64,000 bases of DNA from Lophium mytilinum (GCA_010093605.1 MU004184.1:577897-641896), one strand, 5' to 3'; numbered from the stretch's first letter, positions 12,127 through 23,996 are shown. Numbers and translations are program-made. Notes: a model not told the origin generated them from the sequence alone.

Positions 12127-12657
12127 ATGGCATCGCAAGACGGCCCTGAGACACCCTGGACCGAGGCCGCTGCCGCCAAATATGAAAAGTACGCCCTCGC
12201 GACACCGCCGGCAATTGGATCCGGCACCAACTTGACTGACCGGTCCGCAGCAAACCCTTCAGCCAGTACTTCGACCCATGCGAGGAAGCGGCGCAGCGGA
12301 GTCTGAGGTGTCTCTACCGCAACGAAGGAGACAGGGAGATGTGCACAGATTTCTTCCAGTACGGACGTGCCAAATTCGTTAGTGGAGGCGGATAATTCAC
12401 CGCTATCCGGACCAGGATAGCCTTGAGTTCCCCTCTCGCCCATGCTTGTTCGGATGCTAATCGCCCATGCTTGTTCGGATGCTAATCTTCTTCTCTGCTC
12501 TAGGGCATATCGGGACTGCAAAAAGCAATGGGTATGTTCCTCCCGTGGCATTGGACCTTCCTTCCTTCCTTCGCCGAACAAGCATGTGGGCTGGTGTTGA
12601 CCAACCCAGATGAAAGACAAAGCTGCAGCAAGGAAGAGAGACGGAAAATGGTTTTGA
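12127..12657 (+). CDS. COX23: Cox23-like twin CX9C mitochondrial protein
   Basis: Four exons, 12127-12188, 12251-12358, 12504-12531 and 12610-12657, give 81 residues. The CHCH fold is explicit: CEEAAQRSLRC and CTDFFQAYRDC are both C-x9-C. The second pair is built across the exon 2/3 junction, so exon 3 (28 nt) is essential. Cox23 is an intermembrane-space protein imported through Mia40 and required for cytochrome c oxidase assembly; length and the CKKQW motif match the fungal family. Introns are 62, 145 and 78 nt. Intron 2 holds an exact 25-bp tandem duplication with the probable branch site, and intron 3 an inverted 13-nt copy of part of it. No presequence is expected for this import route. 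Confidence 0.9.
12438..12487 (+). repeat. 25-bp exact tandem duplication in COX23 intron 2
   Basis: Copies at 12438-12462 and 12463-12487 are identical. Each ends in GCTAATC, a plausible fungal branch-site sequence; the second copy lies about 20 nt before the CTCTAG acceptor at 12503. Confidence 0.95.
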
Positions 12658-13407
12658 GGTCATTGGGCTAGGATTCTAGGAGCGTATTGTGCAACTATAA
12701 CGGGCATGGATGGCTATCTTTGCACAGCTGTATCAGTAGTGATGTATGACTGTAATGGGAATGCGCTCAGATCATGCGCTCTTTGCTGCAAAATCGAGGA
12801 CGCTGGGAAACAGCTGCACTGCAGCTGGAGTCTGTTGGACACACAGCGCCTAGCTTGAGCCTGTCAGCCCTACGCCAACGAGCTCGTGCTTGATGCGGGG
12901 AAAATCCAAGACGTTCAAGATTTGACGCTGTCTCGGAAATCTTCAACGACGTGTCACATTTGCACCCCCTCGCCATTGGCAGGGTATGACGATAGAAGCT
13001 CGATTCGTTTCGTTCGGAAATGACACACTCGATCCTATACTACGAATCTCTATGACGCATGAACATATTGCTTAGGTCTAGTTGATGGATTGAAGTAGTG
13101 AAGGTGGATAAAAGATGTTCCGATCCCGCCCACGACAGATGTCGTTTTGATACTCTCTCTACCAAGCTTAGGTAATTGACGTGAAAGCAATAATCTGCTG
13201 CTCCCTGGAAGCAACCTTTCGACTGATAACGTCCTGCCTAACGTGGTCCTCACTTGTCGTTGATGAAAAGGAAGGTCGAGCCGAGGCACCTCGACGCCAC
13301 GTCCTCCCACCAAAAAATCCTCGAAAGTCCGCAGGATAACATGGCAGCCAACCGCTGACTAACACTCCCTCTATTGAATCGATCAGCTTTTTACGCTCCT
13401 TTCAAGC
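12658..13407. other. Intergenic region between COX23 and the NatB subunit gene
   Basis: 750 bp; COX23 3' UTR and the next promoter. No supported ORF, RNA gene or repeat. Confidence 0.55.
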
Positions 13408-16400
13408 ATGGCGCTCAACTTCGATAAGCTGGCTCACTTGCAGAGCAATTACGATAAGCCGAAACTAGGGCTCAAGGAATGCAATAGGCGGTTACAAAAG
13501 CACCCGCAGGACCCTTACTTGCTAGTCAGTCATCGTGATGCCATTTAGTATAGAACAGCTAATGAGAGGTCTGTGAAGGCATGGAAAGTAGATCTCATTT
13601 CAATCTCGGACCCGGGGGGTGCGCAGACGATATGGGCAAATTTGTGCAAGAAAAAGCCTCCTATAACGGATACTGAACTACTTCCATACGTCTATTCGCT
13701 GTCGCCTCGCCTCGCTGAAGGGCTCCACACGACCAACACTGCGGGGCCTGAGTCTCGAACTTTGTGGCAGAATGCGGCCAACCAGATGAACAGGTCAGCT
13801 GACCGAGCGAGGTTGTTCAATATCTGTGTGAATGCCGCTAAAATGCAAGATTGCTGGGAAGATGTTCGATGGGTAAGAATCATGAATCTCATATATCGTC
13901 TTGGGTGGCACTATTGCAGAATTTATTTTTCCTACCCCTCGTCCTAAAACAACGGTCATCAAGAACGCTCATATATTGCACCAAATCTCAAGTGGACCTA
14001 CTCGTTCAGACGTTGACCAGTCGAACACGTAAAGCTAATTTCTTCCTAGGCCTTACTACAATATCGAAAGGAGACCCCTTCGAACGCCAAACCGTTCTTT
14101 ACGTACATCGTCGCCTCTCAGCTCTCGGCAGAGAAGGAGAAGTCGCTAGGCAACGCGACTGGTGCAATGATTGCGAGTAGCGTTGCTTACAAGTTCCTCA
14201 AAGCAGCGTGGGACAATGTGGAAAGCAAACCGGTTCGAGACCACACACTCCCGTATCAGTCTCTCATCCACTAACATGGGGTAGGGGGCGGTAGATAGAA
14301 TCACGGACACCCGGCAACTGCGCCTGATGTATCAAATCTTCCAAAGACAAAACCGTGGAAAAGAGTTTCTAGAGCTCCTCGAAAAGGCTCCTCCGGGAAT
14401 CCAAGCAATCCTCTCCGCAAACCACCTTGAGGTCTTGAAATGGAGACTGGACACAACGAAAGAAGAAAAGCTATGGAGGCAATTATGGGACGTAACTTCC
14501 AAATTGGCGGACGATTCTAGTAAATTCATTGACTGGAGGATCTGGTCCGGAATGCTAGCAGCTAGTGATCAGTTTGAAAGCGAAGAGTACGCTACCGTTC
14601 TTGAATCCATTCCAATCTCTTAAGAATGCTAACTCTTTTAGGGACAAGAATCTCGCAGATGAGACATTCAGACAGCTGGCGGAAGCACCGGCCCAATCCT
14701 CTAGGGAAGCACGATTGGCCATCCTAACGTACGGATCTAAGCAAAGCTCAAAAGAAAAGCTACTCCTTCAATGCAAGAAGTATTGGGACGAATACTCGGC
14801 GTTCAACTGCTGCTTCAATGATCTCCGTCATATCATTGAACCGCTCGACCAAAGCGCAAGGGAGGCTTTCCTATCTCATGCAAGGAATGGCGCAGTCTCT
14901 ATGAAACTAAGCGGCGAGGGAGATAGTACGAAGGTAATATCCACCCTTGAGTCAAACTCTTGGCATTTTCGATAGACTTCGCGTTTTTTTAAGTCATTAC
15001 AAAACTAACGTTTGTCTTAGAAACAATCATCCTGGCTGCAAGCAGAAGTCAATGCGCTCAAGTTCGATTACCTTCTCAACCTATCACGACCAGAGGCTTT
15101 CGATCAAACTGTTCTCGAGACCTTTATATGCAACTGTATTCGGCTCTACAAGCTCGGAGTTCATATTCAGCACAGCAGCAACTACGACGCTGGGCTGTTG
15201 GCTGTCATGAGCCTTGTCAAGCTTCACCATTGCGTGGTCACAGCTGCGGAAAAGACTCAGATCGTGCAGAATGCTCGTTACTTGTTGCAAGCTGCATATT
15301 TGCTTCAGGACATGACAGCAGGAAGTCAGGGCGATGAAAATCGTCAACTCGTTTTGGTTTCGATTCGTGTCCACACGTTGCTAGGGCTTGGAAACATTGC
15401 TCTGGGTCTAATTTCAGACGTCAAAACAAAGGAATTCCTTTACGACACGGTGGCATACACCTGGTTGTCCCGCATATCACTAACTTTTCCGCTCGGGAGC
15501 GCGAAGCCAAAGACTACGGATCCGAGTTCGAACCTAGCTGCGGCACTTCAGTTTTATGGGAAAGCTTCTAGGAACATCAATGACTTCCTCAAGGCAGACA
15601 TCCAGACCTTCCAATTTGACCAAGGCCTTGAATTGGTCGACTTCAAGAGAAAGCTTGACCTGTCTCTCGTCAAACATATCAACGTTCTAGAACGGCGAAG
15701 AGTGGCACGCTTGAAAGGAGTTCCCTGTGATGAGGCCGATCTAAGCTTTCTCGGTATGTCTAGCCTCTCAGCTGATGAGCACGGGAACGTGCAAGTAACA
15801 CGAGGCGCATTCGCTAACTATCGCAGCGCCTGATATTAAATCGTTGGTTGATAGCCGTGACTTCAGTATCATTCCTAGCTTCGAAAGCTCATCCTCCCAC
15901 CCATTCCATTCCCTCTTGGCAGAAAGCCCTTATCCGGACTACTCTTGGTTTATACGACACACGACTATCGACGATACCTGGAGTATCCTGGCCGAAGAAA
16001 ACTCTATACTACGAAATCCGGGCTACAGGAGCCTGGTATTACAAAAGCTTGAGGAAGAAGATATTGAAAAAGCTTGCTTGACAGATATCGAGAGGCTTGG
16101 ATCCAAAGTTTGGATGACGATTCATTCCGTAGCCAGGCAGATCATGCTGGGACACACATCTAAAAATTCCATGCCACAGGGGATTCAGCAGATTCACGAT
16201 TGGCTGAACGGCGTCTTTCAAACAACGCTAAATACGTTCTTTGAGCTCAGGTCACAAGGAGAAGACACAGATTTAGCTGACGCTTTGATTCTTCCGACTT
16301 CAGGAAGCCTCCAGACCATCTACTATTCCTTTGAACTCCTTCGAACTGTCACAAAGCTTTGCGACGTCATACAGGGATTTCTCAAGCAAAAGGCACCGCA

Positions 16401-16677
16401 TAAAGCGAAAGAAGTCTTCAAAAAGGAGAAGATTGCGCAGTTGGCGAACTGTGCGGAAGAAATCTACAAGTCGATTGGAACATTTTTGAACGCGAGGCTG
16501 AAGGAAGTCATCCGCATTGGTGAGCGGTCGCTGAGGGCCCAGCTGCAACATGGATCAACTGGTGCAGCTCTGCAAGAGCTGATGAAATTTGAGGACTATG
16601 CAGGCTATTTAGATGCAGCGAAAGATGCATACAAGACTGCTCTCAAAGTCTCACTAAGGGGACCAGCGTCGAAATAG
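13408..16677 (+). CDS. MDM20: NatB N-terminal acetyltransferase auxiliary subunit (Mdm20/Naa25/Arm1)
   Basis: Seven exons: 13408-13524, about 13567-13872, 14050-14232, 14285-14586, 14642-14933, 15021-15753 and 15827-16677, about 927 residues. All junctions after exon 2 keep phase. The product is a long alpha-helical, TPR-like protein; the start (HPQDPYLL, then VKAWKVDL) and the overall length match the non-catalytic NatB subunit. NatB acetylates nascent proteins beginning Met-Asp, Met-Glu, Met-Asn or Met-Gln, with Nat3/Naa20 as catalytic partner at the ribosome. In yeast its loss disturbs actin cables through unacetylated tropomyosin; the tropomyosin gene at 23997 lies 7 kb away. The first intron is uncertain: the only in-phase choice (13525-13566, 42 nt) is very short. 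Confidence 0.85.
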
Positions 16678-17275
16678 TATAAGATCACATTTGAGCGTTG
16701 TGCATTGATCCACGGATGGAGTCAGGTCCCATTTGATGGTTGGCCGGCGAGGATCATGGAGACAAATCAAGGGGTTCGAAATCAATTCTACTACTCTACT
16801 GATCATTCTCATCTCGCGGTAATAAGTGTTCTTTTCGAGAAAGCCTTCAGTCCAATACTTTATGCACTCCACGTGCCGTTTCTCCGCCAACGATTCTGTC
16901 GCTGCTACTCCCGCAATAATCTAGAAAATTAGTAAATACTTCGTAACAATTGGAAAGCCCGAGCAGTAGAGAAGTTTCATGGTCTTTACCTTCCAGGAAG
17001 CGTAAACAATGGTAACTTGTGAAAGTAATATCGAAATTTTCTTGGCGTTCAAATAGGTCTTTATTTACCCGCTCCGAACCGCGACCACCTCAACTTCTCC
17101 TCACCTTTACACTCAGCTTTCTGCCACAACAACCAGCTACAACTTCTCTCGCTCGCCCAGCTGTTTGACTAACCTACCCCATCATTTTCGCGGGTTCTCT
17201 CTATTTTCGCGGAAGCTACTTCTCAAATTACTGTGGAACTCGTCAACATCTACAAGATCAACAATCCGAATCACC
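16678..17275. other. Intergenic region before the AT-hook gene
   Basis: 598 bp with a pyrimidine-rich stretch at about 17080-17230 that looks like a promoter/leader of the downstream gene. Nothing else recognised. Confidence 0.55.
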
Positions 17276-18074
17276 ATGCCTCGAGGTAAGCTCCACGTCT
17301 TTCGACACGACATACGCAACCGTCACTAGAGAAGAAACCATACTGAATAAAGTGGCAGGCGCCCTTAGGTCTACAGGCGCCAACGCGGCCGCCCCCAAGG
17401 CCAAAGCTGCCGGTAAGTTAACAATTATATTCGTCTCCGCCGCCATTCCACACTAGTACCGGTTGCAACACAGACTATTCTCTGAGACCTTCAGCGTTGC
17501 AAACCTATCTACCCACTATTCCAATCCCTCCACTAAAACTGTCGTATCAGAACCCCAAAACGCTCCTGCTCCTGCTGCGAAGCGCCGTGGCCGTCCTCCG
17601 AAAGCCCTCAAAGCAGGCCCCGGACGTCCAAAAGGCGTCACCAAGCACAAGAACGTTGCCCCCAAGCCGGCAGCGACCAAGCGAGGCGGCGTTATTTCCA
17701 AGCTCGATAGTGCCCGCGCCGATGTCGACAACAAGGTGAAGGCTCCGCCGAGGCTTATGAAGGACGGGAAGGTCAAGGCAACGGTCTTGATGCATCAGTA
17801 CCGTGAGTTGCCCTCCTAGGTTTTGCTCTGAAGGCTTGGGCTGACCTTGGGGGCCTTACTTAGTCAATGCTCATCGTCCGGCGCTCGCCCACCTCACGGC
17901 TAGCGAGCAGCGCAAGAGGCTCTACGAGATGGTGCGTGTAACCCTGTGTTCATTTCTATAGATATTGAGGAAACTAATACTGGTATATAGTGGCACAACG
18001 CCTCCGAGAACCCGAAGAACGCCGCAGGTGGAGCGAAAGGAGCCAGAGGAGTTTCTACTGATAGCGACGAGTAG
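17276..18074 (+). CDS. Small AT-hook DNA-binding protein
   Basis: Five exons, 17276-17285 (10 nt), 17359-17412, 17551-17802, 17864-17931 and 17991-18074, join in phase to 155 residues. Residues about 30-50 hold an AT-hook core, KRRGRPPKA, and a second degenerate one, GPGRPKG; both bind the minor groove of AT-rich DNA in HMGA-type proteins. The rest is Ala/Lys/Pro-rich, with a conserved-looking C-terminal helix containing LTASEQRKRLYEMW and an acidic end. A nuclear chromatin-associated role is inferred from the hooks alone. The very short first exon is supported by the GTAAGC donor and by phase, with MPRG as start. Confidence 0.75.
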
Positions 18075-18431
18075 AGGATGGAACACTCCGGAGTGCTTGA
18101 AGCTCTTGGAGCTATCGAGGCTTCAACTCCATGGTTCAATATGCAATCCATGTTAGGTTTCCAGGGCGAGATCAAGGCTGGGCTTTATGTCTTTGGAGCT
18201 TCATGGTTTTCGGGCTTTTCGGTTTCTGCGGTGGTGCAACTCACTGATATTCCACTGATGGGTTTAGCTTGCGCTGATATGCGCGAAAGGTAGCTAAAGA
18301 AATGCAGCCCTTTCATACTCTCTTGCAGAAAAGGGTTTTGGACGCTCGATTATCATATTACATAACGCGTCCAAGAATTTTCCTCGTATACCTCTCTTCT
18401 CTCAAAGGGCTACATATCCCTTGATCCACCC
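18075..18431. other. Convergent intergenic region
   Basis: 357 bp between the AT-hook gene and the dehydrogenase pseudogene; 3' flanks only. Confidence 0.5.
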
Positions 18432-19494
18432 TCAGTCTTTCCCTCCTCTCAACATCTTCGACAGGCCATTGCACGCGCTTCGGCGCTCGCCGACGGTTTG
18501 ACTCAGCTTCTCCACTGCCGTACCCGCATCCGCAAGATCGTCAACGAGTACCTCGTCCTTCCCAGCCGCGAGTCCCGCAAACGCGGCATCTGTGAAGTCG
18601 CTGACGGGCATGCCGAGTTCACGGCCGGCGGGCCCCATGTAGTCGTGGAGCTCACCTAGAAACGTCAGCTATAATTTCTTCGAAGCAATGGGGTATACGC
18701 CGCGTCTTTGCCAAAACAAAAGTTTCACGTGGTCACGCCTCGCACGGGAGGCAAAGGGGATGGAAAGATATGGCCTAATCTGCACAACTGGCAAAGACAC
18801 CTCGATAACTTTGATGCTCGAGTTGCGGGGCTCTTCTCGCAAGCAAAGGATGAAAGAGCTCAGAGCGGCTTTAGACGCTGAGTAGCCGGAGAGACCTGCT
18901 GCTGGGATGTACGCGAGATGGGACGTAGTGCTGGCATATGCATCAGTGATGCTCTCTCGTGATGGTCTTGGGGGCTGCCATGAACTAAAACAGCGGAACT
19001 CACTATATCAAGCTTGTCTTGGAGCGTTTGTTCAAAAGAAACGGCAGGAAGGCGTGGGTTAGGTTGACGAAGCTGGTGAAGTTGACGGAGACGTCGTTGT
19101 GGATGGCTTGCATGTCCCATTTAGCAGGTTCGGCGAGGTTGATAATTGTCTAGGTTCCAGCGTTCAGAAAGACACAGTCGATGTCTAGGGTTTTCCTAGT
19201 TACAGTTTACATTTATGCTAGCAGAACACTCTGAAAGAGGGAAGTTATAGAAGTGTCGTCAGAAATGGGAATGTACTCTGCTGCAAACTTAGGCATCGCA
19301 TTAGAATCTGCTATATCAACTCGCTCAGCCGATGTCTTGTTGGCGCCATGAGTCGTAACGAACTCATCCAGTCTGTCTTGTCGTCTTCCAACTGCGGTCA
19401 CTTTGACTCCTTCTTGGACGAGGCGATGTGCCATTGCTTTGCCAATGCCGGCGGTGGCACCGACCAGGAGGACGTGCTTATATGGAAATGACAT
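18432..19494 (-). pseudogene. Short-chain dehydrogenase/reductase (DltE-like), degraded
   Basis: The frame begins MSFPYKHVLLVGATAGIGKA at 19494, with the TGxxxGxG-type cofactor loop, continues through CVFLNAGT, NFTSFVNLTHAF and the catalytic YSASK, and ends with a GELHDYMG-like block at 18432-18660. It therefore spans a complete NAD(P)-binding Rossmann-fold reductase. It is broken: a TAG at 19150-19152 follows NAGT, where relatives usually have Gln (CAG). Two further in-frame TAA lie in the short segment before TLDIDC at about 19200-19220, which only a roughly 35-nt intron could remove. The last junction lacks a clean GT donor after PVVQ. A working gene with unusual splicing is possible, but the NAGT stop argues against it. 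Confidence 0.65.
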
Positions 19495-20263
19495 TATCGA
19501 GTCGCTTGAAAGAGGTAACTTCTTGAAAGGGGGAGAGCTGGCAGAGTAATGTTATATGAGATCTAAGACTGATGAATTTCCTTTACTATTTATATATTAC
19601 ACCGTATGGTTTTCTGTCTTCAACTCTGTCCCAAACTCAGTGCATCATAGACGAAACTCTAACTTAGCAGATAAGTCCGCCTTGATTACAGAACGAAAGC
19701 TCATTTTCCAACCGGCTCTGACGATGGAACTCCGTGGCCGAGGCCACCACATTCATATTTTGTAGATTTCTCACCACCGCCGCAATGATACGCTGGTTCG
19801 GGTAGGGTGCTGGCTCTAGGATCTCGGGTCAATAAGGCTACGTAGCAGCTTATCTAATTAAAGCTGGTACGAAAACTTGCCTCCCTGGGAAAGTTTGTAT
19901 AAAGCATACGTACGTACACGCTCGATGCTTGACGTTAATTGAAGCTATCTCTAGCATGCGCTAAATCGCAATCTGCATACTAAGTTTGGTCTAGCGCTCA
20001 AAGTAAGATCGAACTAACTAGCTTCTGATTAGATATAGCCTGAAATCCATCTATCAAATGAGGGAAGACCTAGCTTTGTCACAACCGAACGTTCAACTCC
20101 GATGACCCCTGCATCACCTGCACCATGCTTCACTGCTCCTATCCGGTAGCATTATCTCCGTTTGGTCCCGTCTTGTCGCTTGATTACATAACACCGTGAA
20201 GGTAACTCAACGAGCCCTGCAACAGTTGCCTCCTCTCTTTGTGTCGGGCTAAGATAGGATACC
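19495..20263. other. AT-richer intergenic region
   Basis: 769 bp between the dehydrogenase pseudogene and the divergent Zn2Cys6 gene. It is visibly richer in TA/TTA words than its neighbours. No ORF or repeat identified; probably the regulator's promoter. Confidence 0.5.
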
Positions 20264-21818
20264 ATGGTGTTCTGCGGCCGGCCATCCAAGGCATGTCAAC
20301 GATGTAGAGAACGCAAGCTGAGAGTAAGCTTTTTCTGAAACTCCGTATCTTGACATGATGATCAATGCCGCCTAGTGCGATCTCAGGATACCATCGTGCG
20401 GGCAATGCAATAGAGCAATCGCCAAGTGCCACGGGTATCGAGATACGCGACAGATCCGAATCAGGAACGAAAGCCAAGCGGTGCGGATGAAGGCTCTCCA
20501 AAGGGTTACCCCCAGTCTTATTCCCCCACGAATCCAAGCTTTCCCGTTGTCGTTAGACGCCCAAGCACGGGACATGTTCTTCAGGTTTTACGTGGATGGC
20601 TTCTCCACGACCTGGAGTTTCTTAAAACCCTTTTACCACCCCACGGATGCGCCTCTTCATCTGTCGCTGAGCATAGACTGCGTTAGCTTGGCCTTTATAT
20701 CGCTCGGGGGTTGTGCAGATGAGGCTGCCTTAGTGCCAGCTCGGGAGAAATATACCTCAGCCCTGCATATGACGAATAAAGCATTGCAGAATCCGGAATC
20801 TGCGTCCAAAGATGTTACCATCCTCGTCTCTGCACTGCTACTGGATCTCTTCGAGAAAATGACGAACACCAGACATAGGGAGAGCAATTCTTGGACCAGC
20901 CACGTCGACGGTGCACTCGCTCTTATCCGACTAAGAGGACTCGATAAGTTTCAGACGCCTGAAGGGGTCAGGCTACTCGTACGGCTCTGCACAAATCTCC
21001 TCATCAGTTGTATGGCCATAGGCCATAGGATTCCAGACGAGCTCCAGGAGCTCCGTGACTACGCCTCGAAACACCTCAACGTCAACGACCCAAAGTGGAG
21101 AGTAACAGACCTAAGCGTGCAGTACGCTAATCTCCGAGGTGACATCCACACAGGAGCGATCCCTCCTGACGAAATCATTGGCCACGCTCTCGAGCTGGAC
21201 GCCAAATACGCTGCCATTGGACACACCATGCCACCACCCTGGCAATACACAACTACCTTCACACCGCCGCCCTCTCCCCACATATACAACCAGACTTACT
21301 TCAACTACCTCGACCGCCACATCACTCAAACATGGAACGTCATCCGCTTCACACGCATCCTCCTGAACGAGCTCATACTAACCCACTGCTCCGCCTCGGA
21401 CCCCCTGGCGACCCAAGCCATCAAGGTCATCCAGACCGCTGTTTCTGACATATGCGCCACCGCTCCTCAATACATCGACTGTGCCCACGCTGCATTGCAC
21501 CTTCTCCCGGAATCCCAAAAGCCACCCGCGCCACCTGGCACAGGCATCGTCGCTCCGGACGGGAGCCCGCACACGCACTATCCGTGGCAGAAGATGAGCG
21601 CGTATACTCTTATCTTCCCCCTCTTCGTAGCTGCACAGTCGCGGTACTCGCCACCGGATGCGAGAGGCTGGATAGCGAAGCAGATGAGATGGATGGAGGT
21701 GCATTTCGGGATCAAGATCGGTGGGACGGTGGCGGCGATGTTGGAGAAGGAGGGTGATCTGGATTTTGACGTGTGGAGTTTGTATGCGATGTTGGGGAGT
21801 TATGCTTTTGCTGCGTAA
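20264..21818 (+). CDS. Zn2Cys6 fungal transcription factor
   Basis: Exons 20264-20323 and 20376-21818 (52-nt intron, phase 0) give 500 residues. Residues 11-37 form a binuclear zinc cluster, CX2CX6CX6CX2CX6C, starting ACQRCRERKLRC; the intron splits the cluster after the basic loop, as in many members. The remainder is a helical fungal-specific transcription-factor domain of the PF11951 kind (LSIDCVSLAFISLGG, HVDGALALIRLRG), extending to the C-terminus. A nuclear, sequence-specific regulator is expected. The target is unknown; the adjacent divergent reductase pseudogene may be the relic of a gene it once controlled, but that is only positional inference. Confidence 0.9.
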
Positions 21819-22185
21819 TGATAGGGAATGTGCGGGCTTTTGATTACGAATTAGCAACGGAGAAGGACAACTATCGTACCTCAAAATTACAACAACGCGA
21901 AGGCTACGGGTAAGCGAAAGAGCAAATTAATGGAAACTTCTGTATTACTACTATCCGGCGCAGTAACCGTTGCTGTGCAAATGACACTGTCTCGTCTGCA
22001 AGAACACAGGAATGGAGAGCTAGTAGCAACACAGTACAGAAGAAAGAGGCATACCAAAGCCAAAACACCAAGTACCCAATAAGTGGACGATTCCAAGGTC
22101 CCCGGACCGTCTCCAATAACGCCAAGACTGTTCAAATGACTGAACTGTAATGGTTCGTCTCCGCTGGGATTGATAGCTTCACTGA
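21819..22185. other. Convergent intergenic region
   Basis: 367 bp of 3' flanks between converging genes; nothing recognised. Confidence 0.55.
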
Positions 22186-23666
22186 TCACAATTCGCCGAC
22201 GATCAATTGGAAGTTCTCAAACTCATCCTCCTCTGCGAGTACACCTGAAGGAGTGAACGAGTTCAGCCATCCATCAACGTCATCATCGTCTTCGTCTTCG
22301 AGGTTCTTGAACTGTATCTCCCGCATCAATTCCTCCTCAGCTTCATAGCTGAAGTTCTCCTTTGCGAATCGGGCAGGGGCCACGATATTGCCAGAGCTAG
22401 AGCGAGACAAGGAGCGCGATACAGACCCAACAGGTGTGCTGACTGTACGCTTGTGTGCAGAGGGCTTGGCAAAAGAGTTGGTAGAAGCGGGCTTGATGAT
22501 AGTGGAAGGAGCGTTCTTAGTGAGGTTTGAAAGGGGCTTTCGGAGAGATGTTGATGTGCTCCGCCCGTGGGAGTATCCGATCGTGCTTCGTGACGCGGTG
22601 GTTGCTGCTGCGTGACGAGCTGCCGATGGATTGAGAGCCGGGGTTGTTTTCTTGCTTGACAGCAGGTTGAGTTTTGAAGGAACACGTGCCTTTGTAGCGG
22701 CAGTTGGAGCTGCAAAGTTTGACTTGGGCTTTGGAGAGAGCGCTAGAGCTGCGGTTCTGGAGTTCACGGTTGACGGCGGTTTTGACGCCAATGGCTTGCG
22801 GACAACCGGCTCAGACTTCTTCTTTTGCATGAGCAGGCCTTCAGCAATTGAGGCTTGAACTGCTGCAAGATCATCATCCATCGCCTTCTGCATGATCTCC
22901 TCATCGCGTTTATCAGACTTGGCCTTTCTTGCAATGTCTTTGCGCTCGTCGAGCGTCAGACCGTCGTCGCCGACCGGGTTGAAGTATGTGGAATCCATGC
23001 CGCGGGCGAAACTGGAGCCCTTCAGCGTAGGGAACTCCATATCGGCTGGCCAACCTTCCGGGTCATCTGGGAGGGCTGAGATAAATTAGCCACTGCACCT
23101 GTGTCTTTGAGGGAGGCAACCTACGAATGCACTTAGGAGGCATGTACTCAATGTCCCGCTCTTCCTCCGCCGCCTCATCTTTGACAGCTTCTGCTTGGTG
23201 TACTTTAACTTTGGGACGTCGCAGGCGCGGGCTGGTCTTCTTTTGTGTCTTCGCTGAACCGGTAAGCGGAGCTGGCGTTTGGAAAGCTTTGGTCTTTGCG
23301 TTGGTGGTTTTCATGCCCAAGGGGGCTCGCATCCGGGGACCTGCATACTCATTAGATATTTTTCTTCTAAATGAATCATTGTTGCCTACCCGCTGGTGTA
23401 ATGAAAGCATTCTTGTTCAGGTCTCCCCCTTTCCCGCCTCCTAAGAAGTCTTGGTTGCCTTTGCCATTCGTCTTCAACACAGACTTCCCGCCTTTGAACA
23501 GCGCGTTTTCATCGTTGAGCGGGATCTTGAACGGAGTCTTGGGCGCCTTGTTTCCGGGAGTCTTTGCGCCGTAGCCCTTCAGGCCCTGGTTGAGCGGTTT
23601 TGCTGCGGCTACGGTCTGGAAGCCATGCACCAGATTTTCCTGGTCACTTGCAGCGGCGAACTCCAT
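22186..23666 (-). CDS. Unrecognised basic low-complexity protein with KEN motif
   Basis: Exons 23666-23390, 23340-23125 and 23075-22186 join in phase to 460 residues. The N-terminal third is rich in Lys/Pro/Thr with repeated TP-like sites (KAPKTPFKIPLNDEN, NAFITPAGPR); then come SPRLRRPKVKV and the acidic EERDIEYMPPK. The middle is Ser/Ala/Lys-rich with many basic patches. The C-terminus is acidic with a Trp (DDDDVDGWLNSF). A KEN tripeptide sits at residues 403-405 (RFAKENF). No enzyme fold is seen. Repeated phospho-sites plus a possible APC/C degron suggest, weakly, a cell-cycle or chromosome protein, for example securin-like; I do not assign one. It is divergent from tropomyosin across 330 bp. 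Confidence 0.75.
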
Positions 23667-23996
23667 ATTCGCTGGTTGACATTGATGGTGTGCGGTTGTG
23701 AGGGCGTCAACGATCGTCAGGAGCTGTGGTGGTTGTTGGTTTGTTTGTGTATAGATTCACTCGCCGCCGCGTTGCCGAGAGAAACGGCTTGGCGCCGGTG
23801 GAAGGTGCGGTGGACCCCTGCACTCCGAGCACGCCCCTCCATTATCTGCTTCAGCAGCCACGCAGTCAACACCGACTCACCTCACTCCACGCCGCCCCTA
23901 CAACCTACTCCTCAGCTTCCTATAGCACGCCTCCTACCTATCTTCGCAGAGTCTCGCACAATTCAAAGAAACCTAGAACCCACCAAAGCAGCTGCC
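23667..23996. promoter_or_regulatory. Divergent promoter region
   Basis: 330 bp separate the start codons of the KEN-motif protein and tropomyosin. It must hold both promoters and leaders; no specific element identified. Confidence 0.5.

Noticed and set aside
12081-12620. 179-codon minus-strand ORF antisense to COX23
   Set aside because: Shadow of the COX23 exons and introns; COX23 itself is certain from its twin CX9C motif.
19495-20263. AT-richer block as a RIP-ed transposon
   Set aside because: Too short, with no terminal repeats or transposase trace; only mildly AT-rich.
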